Shown here: positions 27,254 through 36,170 of the stretch, in pieces
How the letters are laid out: every line of letters begins with the position of its first letter
Position numbering within the stretch: position 1 is the first letter of the stretch
Source: Pseudomonas bubulae
Lineage (GTDB): Bacteria > Pseudomonadota > Gammaproteobacteria > Pseudomonadales > Pseudomonadaceae
NCBI RefSeq assembly: GCF_900618535.1
Contig: NZ_UYJA01000002.1
Span: 1 to 64,000, forward strand
Direction of reading: 5' to 3'
DNA length: 64,000 bases
Notes under the pieces: model-generated
Told to the model about the DNA's origin: nothing
Database searches by the model: none
Seen by the model: the letters and a program-made list of their open reading frames with translations, nothing else
Position numbers and translations under genes: made by a program

Positions 27254-27787
27254 ATGTCACGCGTCGCTAAGAACCCCGTTAAGCTGCCAGCTGGTGTCGA
27301 AGTAAAATTCGCCGGCCAACAGCTTTCGGTGAAGGGTGCCAAGGGTACTCTAGAACTGAACATCCATTCGTCCGTTGAGATTGTTGAAGAAGCTGGTGAG
27401 CTGCGTTTCGCTGCTCGCAATGGCGATCAACAAACTCGCGCAATGGCTGGTACCACTCGTGCGTTGGTAAACAACATGGTCCAAGGCGTAAGCCAAGGCT
27501 TCGAGCGCAAGCTCCAGCTGGTCGGTGTTGGTTACAAAGCGCAAGCAAAAGGCACAGTGCTGAACCTGGCTCTTGGCTTCTCGCACCCAGTGGATTACGA
27601 GTTGCCGGAAGGCATCACCGCTGAGACTCCTAGCCAAACCGATATCCTGATCAAGGGTATTGATAAGCAGCTGGTAGGTCAGGTGGCCGCTGAGATCCGC
27701 GGTTTCCGTCCGCCAGAGCCTTATAAAGGCAAGGGTGTACGTTACGCGGACGAAGTCGTCCGTCGTAAAGAAGCCAAGAAGAAGTAG
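27254..27787 (+). CDS. rplF: 50S ribosomal protein L6
   Basis: A 177-aa protein near the sarcin-ricin loop made of two similar domains. It starts [16 protein letters not shown]; the C-terminal signature region has [16 protein letters not shown]. It follows rpsH by 12 bases and precedes rplR by 10. Confidence 0.97.
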   Translation: MSRVAKNPVKLPAGVEVKFAGQQLSVKGAKGTLELNIHSSVEIVEEAGELRFAARNGDQQTRAMAGTTRALVNNMVQGVSQGFERKLQLVGVGYKAQAKGTVLNLALGFSHPVDYELPEGITAETPSQTDILIKGIDKQLVGQVAAEIRGFRPPEPYKGKGVRYADEVVRRKEAKKK

Positions 27788-27797
27788 GGCATAGCAA

Positions 27798-28148
27798 ATG
27801 ACCGACAAAAAAGTTACTCGCCTGCGCCGCGCTCGCAAAGCACGTCTGAAAATGCACGAACTCGAAGTCGTGCGTCTCTGCGTGTTCCGCTCGGCACAGC
27901 ACATATACGCCCAGGTCATCTCGGCCGACGGCAGCAAAGTCCTGGCAAGCGCCTCGACTTTGGACAAAGAACTGCGTGATGGTGCCACTGGCAACATCGA
28001 CGCGGCCACAAAGGTTGGCCAGCTGGTCGCTACGCGTGCAAAAGCCGCTGGCGTCTCGCAGGTGGCTTTCGACCGCTCTGGCTTCAAGTACCACGGCCGC
28101 GTGAAAGCGCTGGCTGAGGCTGCTCGTGAAGCTGGGCTGGAGTTCTAA
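27798..28148 (+). CDS. rplR: 50S ribosomal protein L18
   Basis: A 116-aa protein that brings 5S rRNA to the central protuberance with L5. It has a basic N-terminus ([16 protein letters not shown]) and the conserved [11 protein letters not shown] and [17 protein letters not shown] motifs. rpsE starts four bases after its stop. Confidence 0.97.
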   Translation: MTDKKVTRLRRARKARLKMHELEVVRLCVFRSAQHIYAQVISADGSKVLASASTLDKELRDGATGNIDAATKVGQLVATRAKAAGVSQVAFDRSGFKYHGRVKALAEAAREAGLEF

Positions 28149-28151
28149 GTT

Positions 28152-28652
28152 ATGTCAAATAACGACCAAAAGCGCGACGAAGGCTACATTGAGAAGCTGG
28201 TTCAAGTTAACCGCGTAGCCAAAACCGTTAAAGGCGGCCGTATCTTCACTTTCACCGCGTTGACCGTGGTTGGTGATGGTAAAGGGCGCGTTGGCTTCGG
28301 CCGTGGCAAGTCACGTGAAGTGCCTGCTGCGATCCAGAAGGCAATGGAAGCTGCTCGCCGCAACATGATTCAAGTGGACCTTAACGGCACCACTCTGCAG
28401 TACGCCATGAAATCCGCCCACGGCGCTTCCAAGGTTTACATGCAGCCTGCTTCTGAAGGTACCGGTATCATCGCTGGCGGCGCTATGCGTGCTGTCCTCG
28501 AAGTTGCTGGCGTTCAGAACGTACTGGCCAAGTGCTACGGCTCGACTAACCCGGTAAACGTGGTTCACGCCACTTTCAAAGGTTTGAAAGCTATGCAATC
28601 TCCTGAATCTATTGCCGCCAAGCGTGGCAAAAGCGTCAAGGAGATCTTCTGA
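28152..28652 (+). CDS. rpsE: 30S ribosomal protein S5
   Basis: A 166-aa fidelity protein at the mRNA entry side. The S5 double-stranded RNA-binding domain starts [19 protein letters not shown] and continues [13 protein letters not shown]; the loop at about residues 20-30 is where spectinomycin-resistance changes occur and looks wild type. It is two bases ahead of rpmD. Confidence 0.97.
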   Translation: MSNNDQKRDEGYIEKLVQVNRVAKTVKGGRIFTFTALTVVGDGKGRVGFGRGKSREVPAAIQKAMEAARRNMIQVDLNGTTLQYAMKSAHGASKVYMQPASEGTGIIAGGAMRAVLEVAGVQNVLAKCYGSTNPVNVVHATFKGLKAMQSPESIAAKRGKSVKEIF

Positions 28653-28654
28653 TC

Positions 28655-28831
28655 ATGGCTACCGTTAAAGTAACGCTGATCAAAAGCATGACCGGCCGTA
28701 TCCCTAACCACAAACTGTGCGTTAAGGGTCTGGGTCTGCGTCGCATCGGTCACACTGTAGAAGTACTTGATACTCCCGAGAATCGCGGGATGATCAACAA
28801 GGCTTACTACATGCTGCGTGTAGAGGGTTAA
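28655..28831 (+). CDS. rpmD: 50S ribosomal protein L30
   Basis: A 58-aa protein of ferredoxin-like fold at the large-subunit surface. It begins [19 protein letters not shown] and ends [11 protein letters not shown], the expected L30 length. It sits two bases after rpsE and three before rplO in the normal spc order. Confidence 0.95.
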   Translation: MATVKVTLIKSMTGRIPNHKLCVKGLGLRRIGHTVEVLDTPENRGMINKAYYMLRVEG

Positions 28832-28834
28832 TCG

Positions 28835-29272
28835 ATGAAACTCAATGATCTGAGTCCAGCGCCGGGTTCCCGTCGCGAAAAGCATCGTCCGGGCCGTGGT
28901 ATCGGTAGTGGTTTGGGTAAGACTGGTGGCCGTGGTCACAAAGGTCAGACCTCCCGCTCCGGTGGCACCATTGCTCCAGGCTTTGAAGGCGGTCAACAGC
29001 CGCTGCATCGCCGTCTGCCTAAGTTCGGTTTCGTATCCCTGAAAGCCATGGATCGCGCAGAAGTGCGTTTGTCCGAGCTGGCTAAAGTGGAAGGCGACAT
29101 CGTAACTGTGCAGACCCTGAAAGATGCCAACGTGATCAACGTCAACGTACTGCGTGTGAAAATCATGCTGTCCGGTGAAGTGACTCGCGCTGTCACAATC
29201 GGCAAGGGAATCGGCGCCACCAAAGGTGCGCGTTCGGCTATCGAAGCAGCTGGCGGCAAGTTCGAGGAATAA
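28835..29272 (+). CDS. rplO: 50S ribosomal protein L15
   Basis: A 145-aa late-assembly protein. The glycine/arginine-rich N-terminal extension ([19 protein letters not shown]) threads into the subunit, and a C-terminal globular domain follows, ending AAGGKFEE. The secY start codon begins at the base right after its stop codon, which suggests tight coupling. Confidence 0.97.
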   Translation: MKLNDLSPAPGSRREKHRPGRGIGSGLGKTGGRGHKGQTSRSGGTIAPGFEGGQQPLHRRLPKFGFVSLKAMDRAEVRLSELAKVEGDIVTVQTLKDANVINVNVLRVKIMLSGEVTRAVTIGKGIGATKGARSAIEAAGGKFEE

Positions 29273-30601
29273 ATGGCTAAGCAAGGTGCTCTCTCAGCGC
29301 TCAGCAAAGGCGGGTTATCCGAGCTCTGGGCTCGACTGCGTTTTCTATTCCTGGCGATTATCGTCTACCGGATAGGCGCACACATCCCAGTTCCAGGTAT
29401 CAACCCGGACCGGCTGGCGGACCTGTTTCGACAGAATGAGGGGACCATACTTAGCTTGTTCAACATGTTTTCCGGCGGCGCGCTGGAGCGGATGAGTATT
29501 TTTGCGCTGGGGATCATGCCGTACATTTCGGCATCGATCATCATGCAGCTTATGTCCGCTGTCAGCCCGCAACTGGAGCAGTTGAAGAAGGAAGGTGAAG
29601 CTGGCCGTCGCAAGATTAGCCAGTACACCCGCTACCTCACTGTCGCTCTTGCTCTTGTCCAGGCTATTGGCATGTCCATTGGTCTGGCAGGGCAAGGCGT
29701 AGCGTTCACTGGTGACCTGGGCTTCCATTTCGTTGCAGTAACCACGTTTGTGGCGGGTGCAATGTTCATGATGTGGCTGGGTGAGCAGATTACTGAGCGT
29801 GGTGTTGGCAACGGTATCTCGATGTTGATTTTTTCGGGTATCGTCGCCGGTCTTCCGAGAGCAATCGGGCAGTCTTTCGAGTCTGCACGTCAGGGCGATA
29901 TCAATATCTTCGCTCTGGTTGCTATCGGTTTGCTGGCAGTAGCGATTATCGGTTTTGTGGTGTTCATTGAGCGTGGCCAGCGTCGTATTGCTGTTCACTA
30001 CGCCAAGCGTCAGCAGGGCCGCAAGGTGTTTGCTGCGCAGACTAGCCACCTACCGCTGAAAGTGAATATGGCCGGTGTTATCCCGGCTATTTTTGCGAGC
30101 AGCATTTTGCTGTTCCCGGCTTCGCTGGGTGCCTGGTTCGGTCAGTCTGAAGGTATGGGCTGGTTGCAGGACATCTCGCAGTCGATCGCTCCTGGTCAGC
30201 CGTTGAATATTCTGCTGTTTAGTGCAGGGATTATTTTCTTCTGCTTCTTCTATACGGCGTTGATGTTCAATCCGAAAGACGTAGCGGAAAACCTGAAGAA
30301 GTCCGGTGCCTTTATTCCGGGTATCCGTCCAGGTGAGCAGTCGGCACGCTATATTGATGGCGTTTTGACTCGTTTGACTCTGTTCGGTGCTCTTTATATG
30401 ACGGCCGTGTGCCTGTTGCCCCAGTTCCTGGTGGTTGCGGCAAACGTTCCGTTCTACCTTGGCGGGACCTCGTTGCTGATCGTTGTTGTGGTTGTTATGG
30501 ACTTCATGTCCCAAGTACAATCGCACCTCGTTTCGCACCAGTACGAATCCCTGATGAAGAAAGCCAACCTGAAGGGCTACGGCAGCGGCATGCTCCGCTG
30601 A
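29273..30601 (+). CDS. secY: Preprotein translocase channel SecY
   Basis: A 442-aa inner-membrane channel with ten hydrophobic helices. Recognisable are the plug-adjacent [11 protein letters not shown], the [20 protein letters not shown] helix, the cytosolic loop [15 protein letters not shown] that binds SecA and the ribosome, and the second loop [13 protein letters not shown]. It partners SecE (3489) and SecG encoded elsewhere. It follows rplO directly and precedes rpmJ. Confidence 0.97.
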   Translation: MAKQGALSALSKGGLSELWARLRFLFLAIIVYRIGAHIPVPGINPDRLADLFRQNEGTILSLFNMFSGGALERMSIFALGIMPYISASIIMQLMSAVSPQLEQLKKEGEAGRRKISQYTRYLTVALALVQAIGMSIGLAGQGVAFTGDLGFHFVAVTTFVAGAMFMMWLGEQITERGVGNGISMLIFSGIVAGLPRAIGQSFESARQGDINIFALVAIGLLAVAIIGFVVFIERGQRRIAVHYAKRQQGRKVFAAQTSHLPLKVNMAGVIPAIFASSILLFPASLGAWFGQSEGMGWLQDISQSIAPGQPLNILLFSAGIIFFCFFYTALMFNPKDVAENLKKSGAFIPGIRPGEQSARYIDGVLTRLTLFGALYMTAVCLLPQFLVVAANVPFYLGGTSLLIVVVVVMDFMSQVQSHLVSHQYESLMKKANLKGYGSGMLR

Positions 30602-30633
30602 AGTACTACCCCGTAAGGTGAGAGGAGTTGGTG

Positions 30634-30750
30634 ATGAAAGTTCGTGCATCGGTGAAAAAGCTGTGCCGTAACTGCAAGATTATTCGCCGCGAAGGTGTTG
30701 TTCGGGTAATTTGCAGCGCGGAACCACGTCACAAACAGCGCCAAGGCTGA
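30634..30750 (+). CDS. rpmJ: 50S ribosomal protein L36
   Basis: A 38-aa protein starting [19 protein letters not shown] and ending RHKQRQG. The C-x2-C, later C and H form the zinc site, so this is the zinc-binding (C+) form that Pseudomonas can replace with a zinc-free paralogue under zinc starvation (family knowledge). It lies 32 bases after secY. Confidence 0.95.
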
Positions 30751-30767
30751 GTGTGATCTGTTTGAAG

Positions 30768-30791
30768 CCCAGCAGCTAGTGCGCTGCTGGG
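30768..30791 (+). terminator. Hairpin between rpmJ and rpsM
   Basis: A perfect 9-bp stem (30768-30776 with 30783-30791, loop TAGTGC) is followed by the T-rich TTGATTATTTGTT. It probably separates the spc and alpha operons, fully or partly; the 88 bases after it may carry an S4-responsive leader. Confidence 0.7.
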
Positions 30792-30879
30792 TTGATTATT
30801 TGTTATTACAGCGATATTATCTCGCGCCCTATTTCTTGGCTTCCGGGGCGTAGGTAGCTGTCAATTGGAGTCCCACTGA

Positions 30880-31236
30880 ATGGCCCGTATTGCAGGCGTT
30901 AACATTCCAGATAACAAGCACACTGTTATCTCGCTGACCTACATCTATGGTGTTGGTCGCACTACCTCACAGAAAATCTGTGCGGATGCTGGTGTAAACC
31001 CAGCCGCTAAGATCAAGGATCTGAGCGACGAGCAGATTGAGTTGCTGCGTGGCGAAGTGGCGAAGTTCACCACTGAAGGTGACCTGCGTCGTGAAGTCAA
31101 CATGAAAATCAAACGCTTGATGGACCTGGGCTGCTACCGCGGTCTGCGCCATCGTCGTGGTCTTCCAGTGCGCGGTCAGCGTACCAAGACCAACGCGCGT
31201 ACTCGCAAAGGTCCGCGTAAGCCGATCCGCAAGTAA
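30880..31236 (+). CDS. rpsM: 30S ribosomal protein S13
   Basis: A 118-aa head protein that bridges to L5 and contacts P-site tRNA with its basic tail. It starts [18 protein letters not shown]; the conserved [20 protein letters not shown] is near the C-terminus. First gene of the alpha operon; in E. coli S4 represses translation from a pseudoknot at this start. Confidence 0.97.
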   Translation: MARIAGVNIPDNKHTVISLTYIYGVGRTTSQKICADAGVNPAAKIKDLSDEQIELLRGEVAKFTTEGDLRREVNMKIKRLMDLGCYRGLRHRRGLPVRGQRTKTNARTRKGPRKPIRK

Positions 31237-31266
31237 TCGCACCAGCGAATCGACAGGAATTTAGTC

Positions 31267-31656
31267 ATGGCAAAACCTGCTGCTCGTCCTCGTAAAAAAA
31301 TTAAAAAGACAGTGGTTGATGGCATCGCCCACATCCACGCGTCTTTCAACAACACCATCGTGACCATCACGGATCGTCAGGGTAACGCGCTTTCTTGGGC
31401 TACCTCTGGTGGTTCGGGTTTCCGCGGTTCACGCAAGTCCACGCCGTTCGCTGCTCAAGTAGCTGCTGAACGTGCTGGTCAAGCTGCGCTGGAATATGGC
31501 CTGAAAAACCTTGACGTTAACGTCAAGGGCCCAGGTCCAGGTCGTGAGTCCGCTGTCCGTGCTTTGAACGGCTGTGGCTATAAGATCGCCAGCATCACCG
31601 ACGTGACGCCAATCCCGCACAACGGGTGCCGTCCGCCGAAGAAGCGCCGCGTGTAA
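31267..31656 (+). CDS. rpsK: 30S ribosomal protein S11
   Basis: A 129-aa platform protein close to the Shine-Dalgarno/anti-Shine-Dalgarno helix. [18 protein letters not shown] and the C-terminal [18 protein letters not shown] are S11 signatures. It lies 30 bases after rpsM. Confidence 0.97.
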   Translation: MAKPAARPRKKIKKTVVDGIAHIHASFNNTIVTITDRQGNALSWATSGGSGFRGSRKSTPFAAQVAAERAGQAALEYGLKNLDVNVKGPGPGRESAVRALNGCGYKIASITDVTPIPHNGCRPPKKRRV

Positions 31657-31673
31657 TCAGGAGACTGTAAAGA

Positions 31674-32294
31674 ATGGCTCGTTACATTGGTCCAAAATGC
31701 AAACTGGCACGTCGTGAAGGCACTGATCTCTTCCTGAAGAGTGGTGTGCGCGCTATCGAATCGAAGTGCAATATTGAAGCTGCTCCAGGCATCCACGGCC
31801 AACGCCGCGGTCGCCAATCCGACTACGGTACCCAACTGCGTGAAAAGCAGAAGGTCCGTCGTATCTACGGCGTTCTCGAGCGTCAGTTCAGCGGCTACTA
31901 CAAACAAGCTGCTGGCAAAAAAGGTGCAACCGGTGAAAACCTGCTGCAACTGCTCGAATGCCGCCTGGATAACGTCGTATACCGTATGGGTTTCGGTTCT
32001 ACTCGTGCCGAATCTCGTCAGTTGGTATCGCACAAGTCGATCAGCGTTAACGGTCAGACCGTAAACGTTCCGTCCTACCAGGTTCGTGCTGGTGACGTGG
32101 TCGCTATCCGCGAGAAAGCAAAGAACCAGCTTCGCATTGTCCAAGCTCTCGATCTGTGTGCCCAACGTGGCCGCGTAGAATGGGTAGAAGTAGACACTGA
32201 GAAGAAGTCGGGCGTTTTCAAGAACGTTCCTGCTCGCAGTGATCTGTCCGCCGACATCAACGAAAGCCTGATTGTCGAGCTCTACTCCAAGTAA
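31674..32294 (+). CDS. rpsD: 30S ribosomal protein S4
   Basis: A 206-aa primary 16S-binding protein and, in E. coli, repressor of the alpha operon. It starts [15 protein letters not shown]; the S4 RNA-binding domain begins near residue 96 with [21 protein letters not shown] (R and V positions typical). It precedes rpoA by 22 bases. Confidence 0.97.
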   Translation: MARYIGPKCKLARREGTDLFLKSGVRAIESKCNIEAAPGIHGQRRGRQSDYGTQLREKQKVRRIYGVLERQFSGYYKQAAGKKGATGENLLQLLECRLDNVVYRMGFGSTRAESRQLVSHKSISVNGQTVNVPSYQVRAGDVVAIREKAKNQLRIVQALDLCAQRGRVEWVEVDTEKKSGVFKNVPARSDLSADINESLIVELYSK

Positions 32295-32316
32295 GGGCTA
32301 GAAAATAGGTGCATCC

Positions 32317-33318
32317 ATGCAGATTTCGGTAAATGAGTTCCTGACACCTCGCCATATTGATGTGCAAGTTGTCAGTCCAACCCGCGCTAAAATCACTCTC
32401 GAGCCTCTCGAGCGTGGTTTTGGCCACACCCTGGGCAACGCGCTGCGCCGCATCCTGTTGTCCTCAATGCCAGGCTGTGCAGTAGTCGAGGCCGAGATTG
32501 ACGGTGTGCTCCACGAGTACAGCGCCATCGAAGGTGTACAGGAAGACGTAATTGAAATCCTGTTGAACCTTAAAGGTCTGGCTATCAAGCTGCACGGCCG
32601 TGACGAAGTTACGCTGACCTTGTCGAAGAAGGGTTCGGGGGTGGTTACCGCTGCCGATATTCAGCTGGATCATGATGTCGAGATCGTTAATCCCGATCAC
32701 GTAATCGCCAACCTGGCGTCTAACGGCGCCTTGAACATGAAGCTCACCGTAGCTCGTGGTCGTGGTTATGAACCAGCAGACTCGCGTCAGAGCGATGAAG
32801 ACGAAAGCCGCAGCATTGGTCGCTTGCAGCTGGATTCTTCGTTCAGCCCGGTTCGCCGTATCGCATACGTGGTGGAAAACGCCCGTGTCGAGCAGCGCAC
32901 CAACCTGGACAAGCTGGTTATTGATCTGGAAACCAACGGTACACTGGATCCTGAAGAGGCCATTCGTCGTGCTGCAACCATCCTGCAACAGCAGTTGGCT
33001 GCATTCGTCGACCTCAAAGGTGACAGCGAGCCAGTGGTAATCGAGCAGGAAGACGAGATCGATCCGATCCTGCTTCGTCCTGTTGACGATCTGGAACTGA
33101 CCGTGCGTTCGGCCAACTGCCTTAAGGCGGAGAACATTTACTACATCGGTGACCTGATTCAGCGCACCGAAGTAGAACTGTTGAAGACTCCGAACCTGGG
33201 CAAGAAATCCTTGACTGAAATCAAGGACGTTCTGGCCTCCCGTGGTCTGTCCCTCGGCATGCGCCTCGACAACTGGCCGCCTGCAAGTCTTAAGAAGGAC
33301 GACAAGGCGACTGCCTGA
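32317..33318 (+). CDS. rpoA: RNA polymerase subunit alpha
   Basis: A 333-aa subunit. The N-terminal assembly domain (1-235) has [20 protein letters not shown], which dimerises and binds beta and beta'. An acidic linker follows, then the C-terminal domain (about 250-325) that binds UP elements and activators, with [17 protein letters not shown] and [11 protein letters not shown]. It is in its usual position between rpsD and rplQ. Confidence 0.98.
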   Translation: MQISVNEFLTPRHIDVQVVSPTRAKITLEPLERGFGHTLGNALRRILLSSMPGCAVVEAEIDGVLHEYSAIEGVQEDVIEILLNLKGLAIKLHGRDEVTLTLSKKGSGVVTAADIQLDHDVEIVNPDHVIANLASNGALNMKLTVARGRGYEPADSRQSDEDESRSIGRLQLDSSFSPVRRIAYVVENARVEQRTNLDKLVIDLETNGTLDPEEAIRRAATILQQQLAAFVDLKGDSEPVVIEQEDEIDPILLRPVDDLELTVRSANCLKAENIYYIGDLIQRTEVELLKTPNLGKKSLTEIKDVLASRGLSLGMRLDNWPPASLKKDDKATA

Positions 33319-33360
33319 TCGTCGTAATCACCGAACGTTGTGTTTGGTAAGGAATGAACC

Positions 33361-33747
33361 ATGCGTCATCGTAAAAGTGGTCGTCACCTGAGCCGCACTA
33401 GCTCGCACCGCAAGGCTATGTTTCAAAACATGGCAGTGTCGTTGTTCGAGCACGAGCTGATCAAAACGACTCTGCCGAAAGCCAAAGAATTGCGTCGCGT
33501 TGCTGAGCCGCTGATTACTCTGGCCAAGATTGATTCTGTTGCTAACCGCCGTCTGGCCTTCGACCGTACTCGTTCGAAAGCCATGGTTGGTAAGCTGTTC
33601 AACGATCTGGGCAAGCGTTATGCAACTCGTGAGGGTGGCTACCTGCGCATCCTCAAGTGCGGTTTCCGCGCTGGCGACAACGCGCCTATGGCGTACGTCG
33701 AGTTGGTTGATCGTCCAGTTGGCGGTGAAGCTGTATCCGCTGAGTAA
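33361..33747 (+). CDS. rplQ: 50S ribosomal protein L17
   Basis: A 128-aa protein at the tunnel exit. It starts [20 protein letters not shown], with the conserved [15 protein letters not shown] segment and C-terminal [11 protein letters not shown]. Last gene of the alpha operon; a strong terminator follows. Confidence 0.97.
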   Translation: MRHRKSGRHLSRTSSHRKAMFQNMAVSLFEHELIKTTLPKAKELRRVAEPLITLAKIDSVANRRLAFDRTRSKAMVGKLFNDLGKRYATREGGYLRILKCGFRAGDNAPMAYVELVDRPVGGEAVSAE

Positions 33748-33766
33748 GACGTCAGTCTCTACAAAG

Positions 33767-33791
33767 AACCGGGCCTAGTGCCCGGTTTTTT
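33767..33791 (+). terminator. alpha operon terminator
   Basis: AACCGGGC (33767-33774) pairs with GCCCGGTT (33780-33787) around CTAGT, followed by TTTT. It closes the long ribosomal-protein block 20 bases after rplQ. Confidence 0.95.
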
Positions 33792-33801
33792 GTGCGCGTT
33801 C

Positions 33802-33820
33802 GATTATGATTATCTATTGA
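33802..33820 (+). promoter_or_regulatory. Candidate Fur box upstream of katA
   Basis: GATTATGATTATC plus the next six bases match the 19-bp Fur consensus at 12 of 19 positions by eye, with two GATTAT hexamers in tandem. It is about 100 bases before katA. Iron control of the catalase-ferritin pair would make sense, but no promoter was firmly placed here. Confidence 0.35.
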
Positions 33821-33920
33821 TTCTCATCATTTAATGCATTTGCCCATGTGTAATTCATGGTCAATACTCCTCGTCAGCCGATTAGCCGGCAGTACAAAGA
33901 CTGACTGAGGAAGCAAACAT

Positions 33921-35369
33921 ATGAGCCAGACCAAAACGCTTACAACCGCCAGCGGCGCTCCAGTTGCGGATAACCAGAATTCTCGTTCTGCCGGTCCTCG
34001 TGGCCCATTGCTGCTTGACGATTTTCATCTGATCGAAAAGCTCGCGCACTTCAACCGTGAAAACATTCCTGAGCGTCGCGTACACGCCAAGGGTTCAGGC
34101 GCCCATGGCACTTTCACCCTGACCCGTGACATGGCTCAGTACAGCAGTGCCAAGCTGTTTGACACCATCGGCAAGCAAACCCCCACTTTTCTGCGCTTCT
34201 CAACGGTAGGTGGCGAGCGCGGCTCGGCAGATACCGAGCGTGATCCACGTGGCTTTGCCCTCAAGTTCTACACCGAGGAAGGTAACTGGGACATCGTCGG
34301 TAATAACACCCCTGTATTCTTCATTCGCGACCCGTTGAAGTTTCCCGACTTTATCCACACCCAAAAACGCCTCCCGCAAAGCAACCTGAAAAGCGCACAG
34401 ATGATGTGGGACTTCTGGTCGCACTCCCCTGAGTCGCTGCACCAGGTCACCATCCTGTTTTCCGATCGCGGCATTCCAGATGGTTACCGCCATATGCATG
34501 GCTTTGGCAGCCACACGTACAGCCTGATCAATGCTGCGGGTGAGCGTCACTGGGTCAAGTGGCATTACAAAACCAAGCAGGGCATCAAGAACCTGCCGCC
34601 TGAAGAGGCTGCGCGCCTTGCCGGTACCGACCCGGATTACGCACAGCGTGACTTGTTTGGCGCCATCGAACGCGGTGACTTTCCGAAATGGCGCGTATGC
34701 ATGCAGGTCATGACTGAAGCTCAGGCTGCAGCCCACTATGAGAACCCGTTTGACGTGACCAAGACCTGGTCGCAGAAAGAGTTCCCGCTGATTGAAATCG
34801 GTGAGCTGGAGCTGAACCGCAACCCGCTGAACTACTTTGCCGAAGTGGAGCAGGCTGCGTTCGGGCCAAGCAATATGATCCCGGGTGTGGGCCTGTCGCC
34901 TGACCGCATGCTGCAAGGCCGTGTGTTCGCGTATGCCGATGCCCATCGCTACCGTGTAGGCACCAACCACCAGCACCTGCCGATCAACTCACCACGGGTA
35001 CCTGTGCATAACTATCAGCGTGATGGCTCTATGGCCTTCGGCAACAATGGTGGTGCTGCACCGAACTATGAGCCGAACAGCTATGGCGACGCGCCAAAAC
35101 AAGCACCGCAATATGCTGAGCCGCCATTGGCCCTCAGTGGTGCAGCTGATCGTTACGATCATCGTGTAGACAGCGATTACTACAGCCACGCCGGTGCCCT
35201 GTTCCGACTGATGAACGACGAGCAGAAAGCCCTGCTGATCAACAATATTGCAGGGGCTATGGAGGGTGTGACGGGGGATGTCGTCGAGCGTCAGCTGCAG
35301 CATTTCTACAATGCTGATCAGGCTTATGGTGATGGTGTTGCCAAGGCGTTGGGTGTACAGCGTAACTAA
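33921..35369 (+). CDS. katA: Haem catalase KatA
   Basis: A 482-aa monofunctional haem catalase converting hydrogen peroxide to water and oxygen. The catalytic His is in [12 protein letters not shown] (H55), the Asn in VGNNTPVFF (near 128), and the proximal haem Tyr in [14 protein letters not shown] (near 340). The length equals P. aeruginosa KatA, and no C-terminal flavodoxin-like domain is present, so it is the small-subunit clade. No signal peptide. Followed by a terminator and then a ferritin gene, as in P. aeruginosa, where the two are functionally linked. Confidence 0.97.
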   Translation: MSQTKTLTTASGAPVADNQNSRSAGPRGPLLLDDFHLIEKLAHFNRENIPERRVHAKGSGAHGTFTLTRDMAQYSSAKLFDTIGKQTPTFLRFSTVGGERGSADTERDPRGFALKFYTEEGNWDIVGNNTPVFFIRDPLKFPDFIHTQKRLPQSNLKSAQMMWDFWSHSPESLHQVTILFSDRGIPDGYRHMHGFGSHTYSLINAAGERHWVKWHYKTKQGIKNLPPEEAARLAGTDPDYAQRDLFGAIERGDFPKWRVCMQVMTEAQAAAHYENPFDVTKTWSQKEFPLIEIGELELNRNPLNYFAEVEQAAFGPSNMIPGVGLSPDRMLQGRVFAYADAHRYRVGTNHQHLPINSPRVPVHNYQRDGSMAFGNNGGAAPNYEPNSYGDAPKQAPQYAEPPLALSGAADRYDHRVDSDYYSHAGALFRLMNDEQKALLINNIAGAMEGVTGDVVERQLQHFYNADQAYGDGVAKALGVQRN

Positions 35370-35386
35370 CTCTAAGTGAGAAGCAG

Positions 35387-35411
35387 AACCGCCCTCAATT
35401 GGGCGGTTTTT
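35387..35411 (+). terminator. katA terminator
   Basis: AACCGCCC (35387-35394) pairs with GGGCGGTT (35401-35408), loop TCAATT, followed by a TTT tract. Eighteen bases after the katA stop. Confidence 0.93.
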
Positions 35412-35524
35412 GCGTTATTTAACCTTGTTTTCTCTGAAAAACAGGGTTTTTATTGCGATTTAGCCGTGACCTCTCAGTCGGCTTGGTTCAAACTACAGCC
35501 TTTCAAGCAGGGAGATGTAAGGCA

Positions 35525-35989
35525 ATGCAAGGCCACCCGGATGTAATCGATTATCTCAATACGTTGCTGACCGGCGAGTTGGCTGCGCGTGACCAATATT
35601 TCGTCCATTCCCGTATGTACGAGGATTGGGGTTTCACCAAGCTTTACGAGCGTATCAACCACGAGATGGAGGAAGAGGCACAACACGCTGATGCGTTGAT
35701 GCGCCGGATTCTGATGCTCGAGGGTACGCCGCGCATGCGCCCTGACGACCTGGATGTGGGTACTACGGTGCCTGAGATGTTCGCTGCCGACCTGCGCCTG
35801 GAATATAAAGTCCGTGCCGCGCTGTGCAAAGGCATCGCCCTGTGCGAACTGCACAAGGACTACGTGAGCCGTGACATGTTGCGTGTTCAGCTGGCAGACA
35901 CCGAAGAAGACCACACCTACTGGCTGGAAAAACAGCTGGGCCTGATCAAGTCGATCGGCTTGCAGAACTACCTGCAATCGCAGTTCTGA
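35525..35989 (+). CDS. ftnA: Bacterial ferritin (FtnA, formerly BfrA)
   Basis: A 154-aa ferritin subunit that oxidises and stores iron. The ATG at 35525 gives [12 protein letters not shown], the family start; the longer ORF from 35453 runs through the upstream non-coding region. Ferroxidase residues are present (E18, E51, H54 and the later ADTEEDH). The position of the bacterioferritin haem ligand Met52 is Ala here (EEEAQHAD). That matches the P. aeruginosa PA4235 product, reported as a haem-free FtnA despite the old name BfrA. It lies between katA and uvrA exactly as in P. aeruginosa, and probably limits iron-driven peroxide damage. Confidence 0.93.
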   Translation: MQGHPDVIDYLNTLLTGELAARDQYFVHSRMYEDWGFTKLYERINHEMEEEAQHADALMRRILMLEGTPRMRPDDLDVGTTVPEMFAADLRLEYKVRAALCKGIALCELHKDYVSRDMLRVQLADTEEDHTYWLEKQLGLIKSIGLQNYLQSQF

Positions 35990-36012
35990 TCCAGGGAAGC
36001 TGAGATGCTTTT

Positions 36013-36100
36013 GGTGGGAGCGTGGCTTGCCCGCGATGCAGGCAACACGGTCTGGCTTGTGTGTCGCGGCGTTACCTTCGCGAGCAAGCCCGCTCCCACA
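36013..36100 (+). repeat. Paired REP element (REPIN-like)
   Basis: Two inverted copies of a TGGGAGCGGGCTTGC-type REP (36013-36038 on the + strand, 36077-36100 reversed) flank about 38 bases. The right copy is the canonical fluorescens/putida-group form; the left has a T insertion and a CCC change. It lies between the ftnA stop and the shared terminator. Confidence 0.85.
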
Positions 36101-36121
36101 AGAGCTTGATTTGCGCTCAGT

Positions 36122-36159
36122 AAAAAGCCCCTGCCATCTCACGATGGCAGGGGCTTTTT
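36122..36159. terminator. Bidirectional terminator between ftnA and uvrA
   Basis: A perfect 16-bp stem including flanking A and T runs (36122-36137 with 36144-36159, loop CTCACG). It has a T run on both strands, so it serves the convergent ftnA and uvrA transcripts. Confidence 0.95.
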
Positions 36160-36170
36160 CGTACCGCGAT

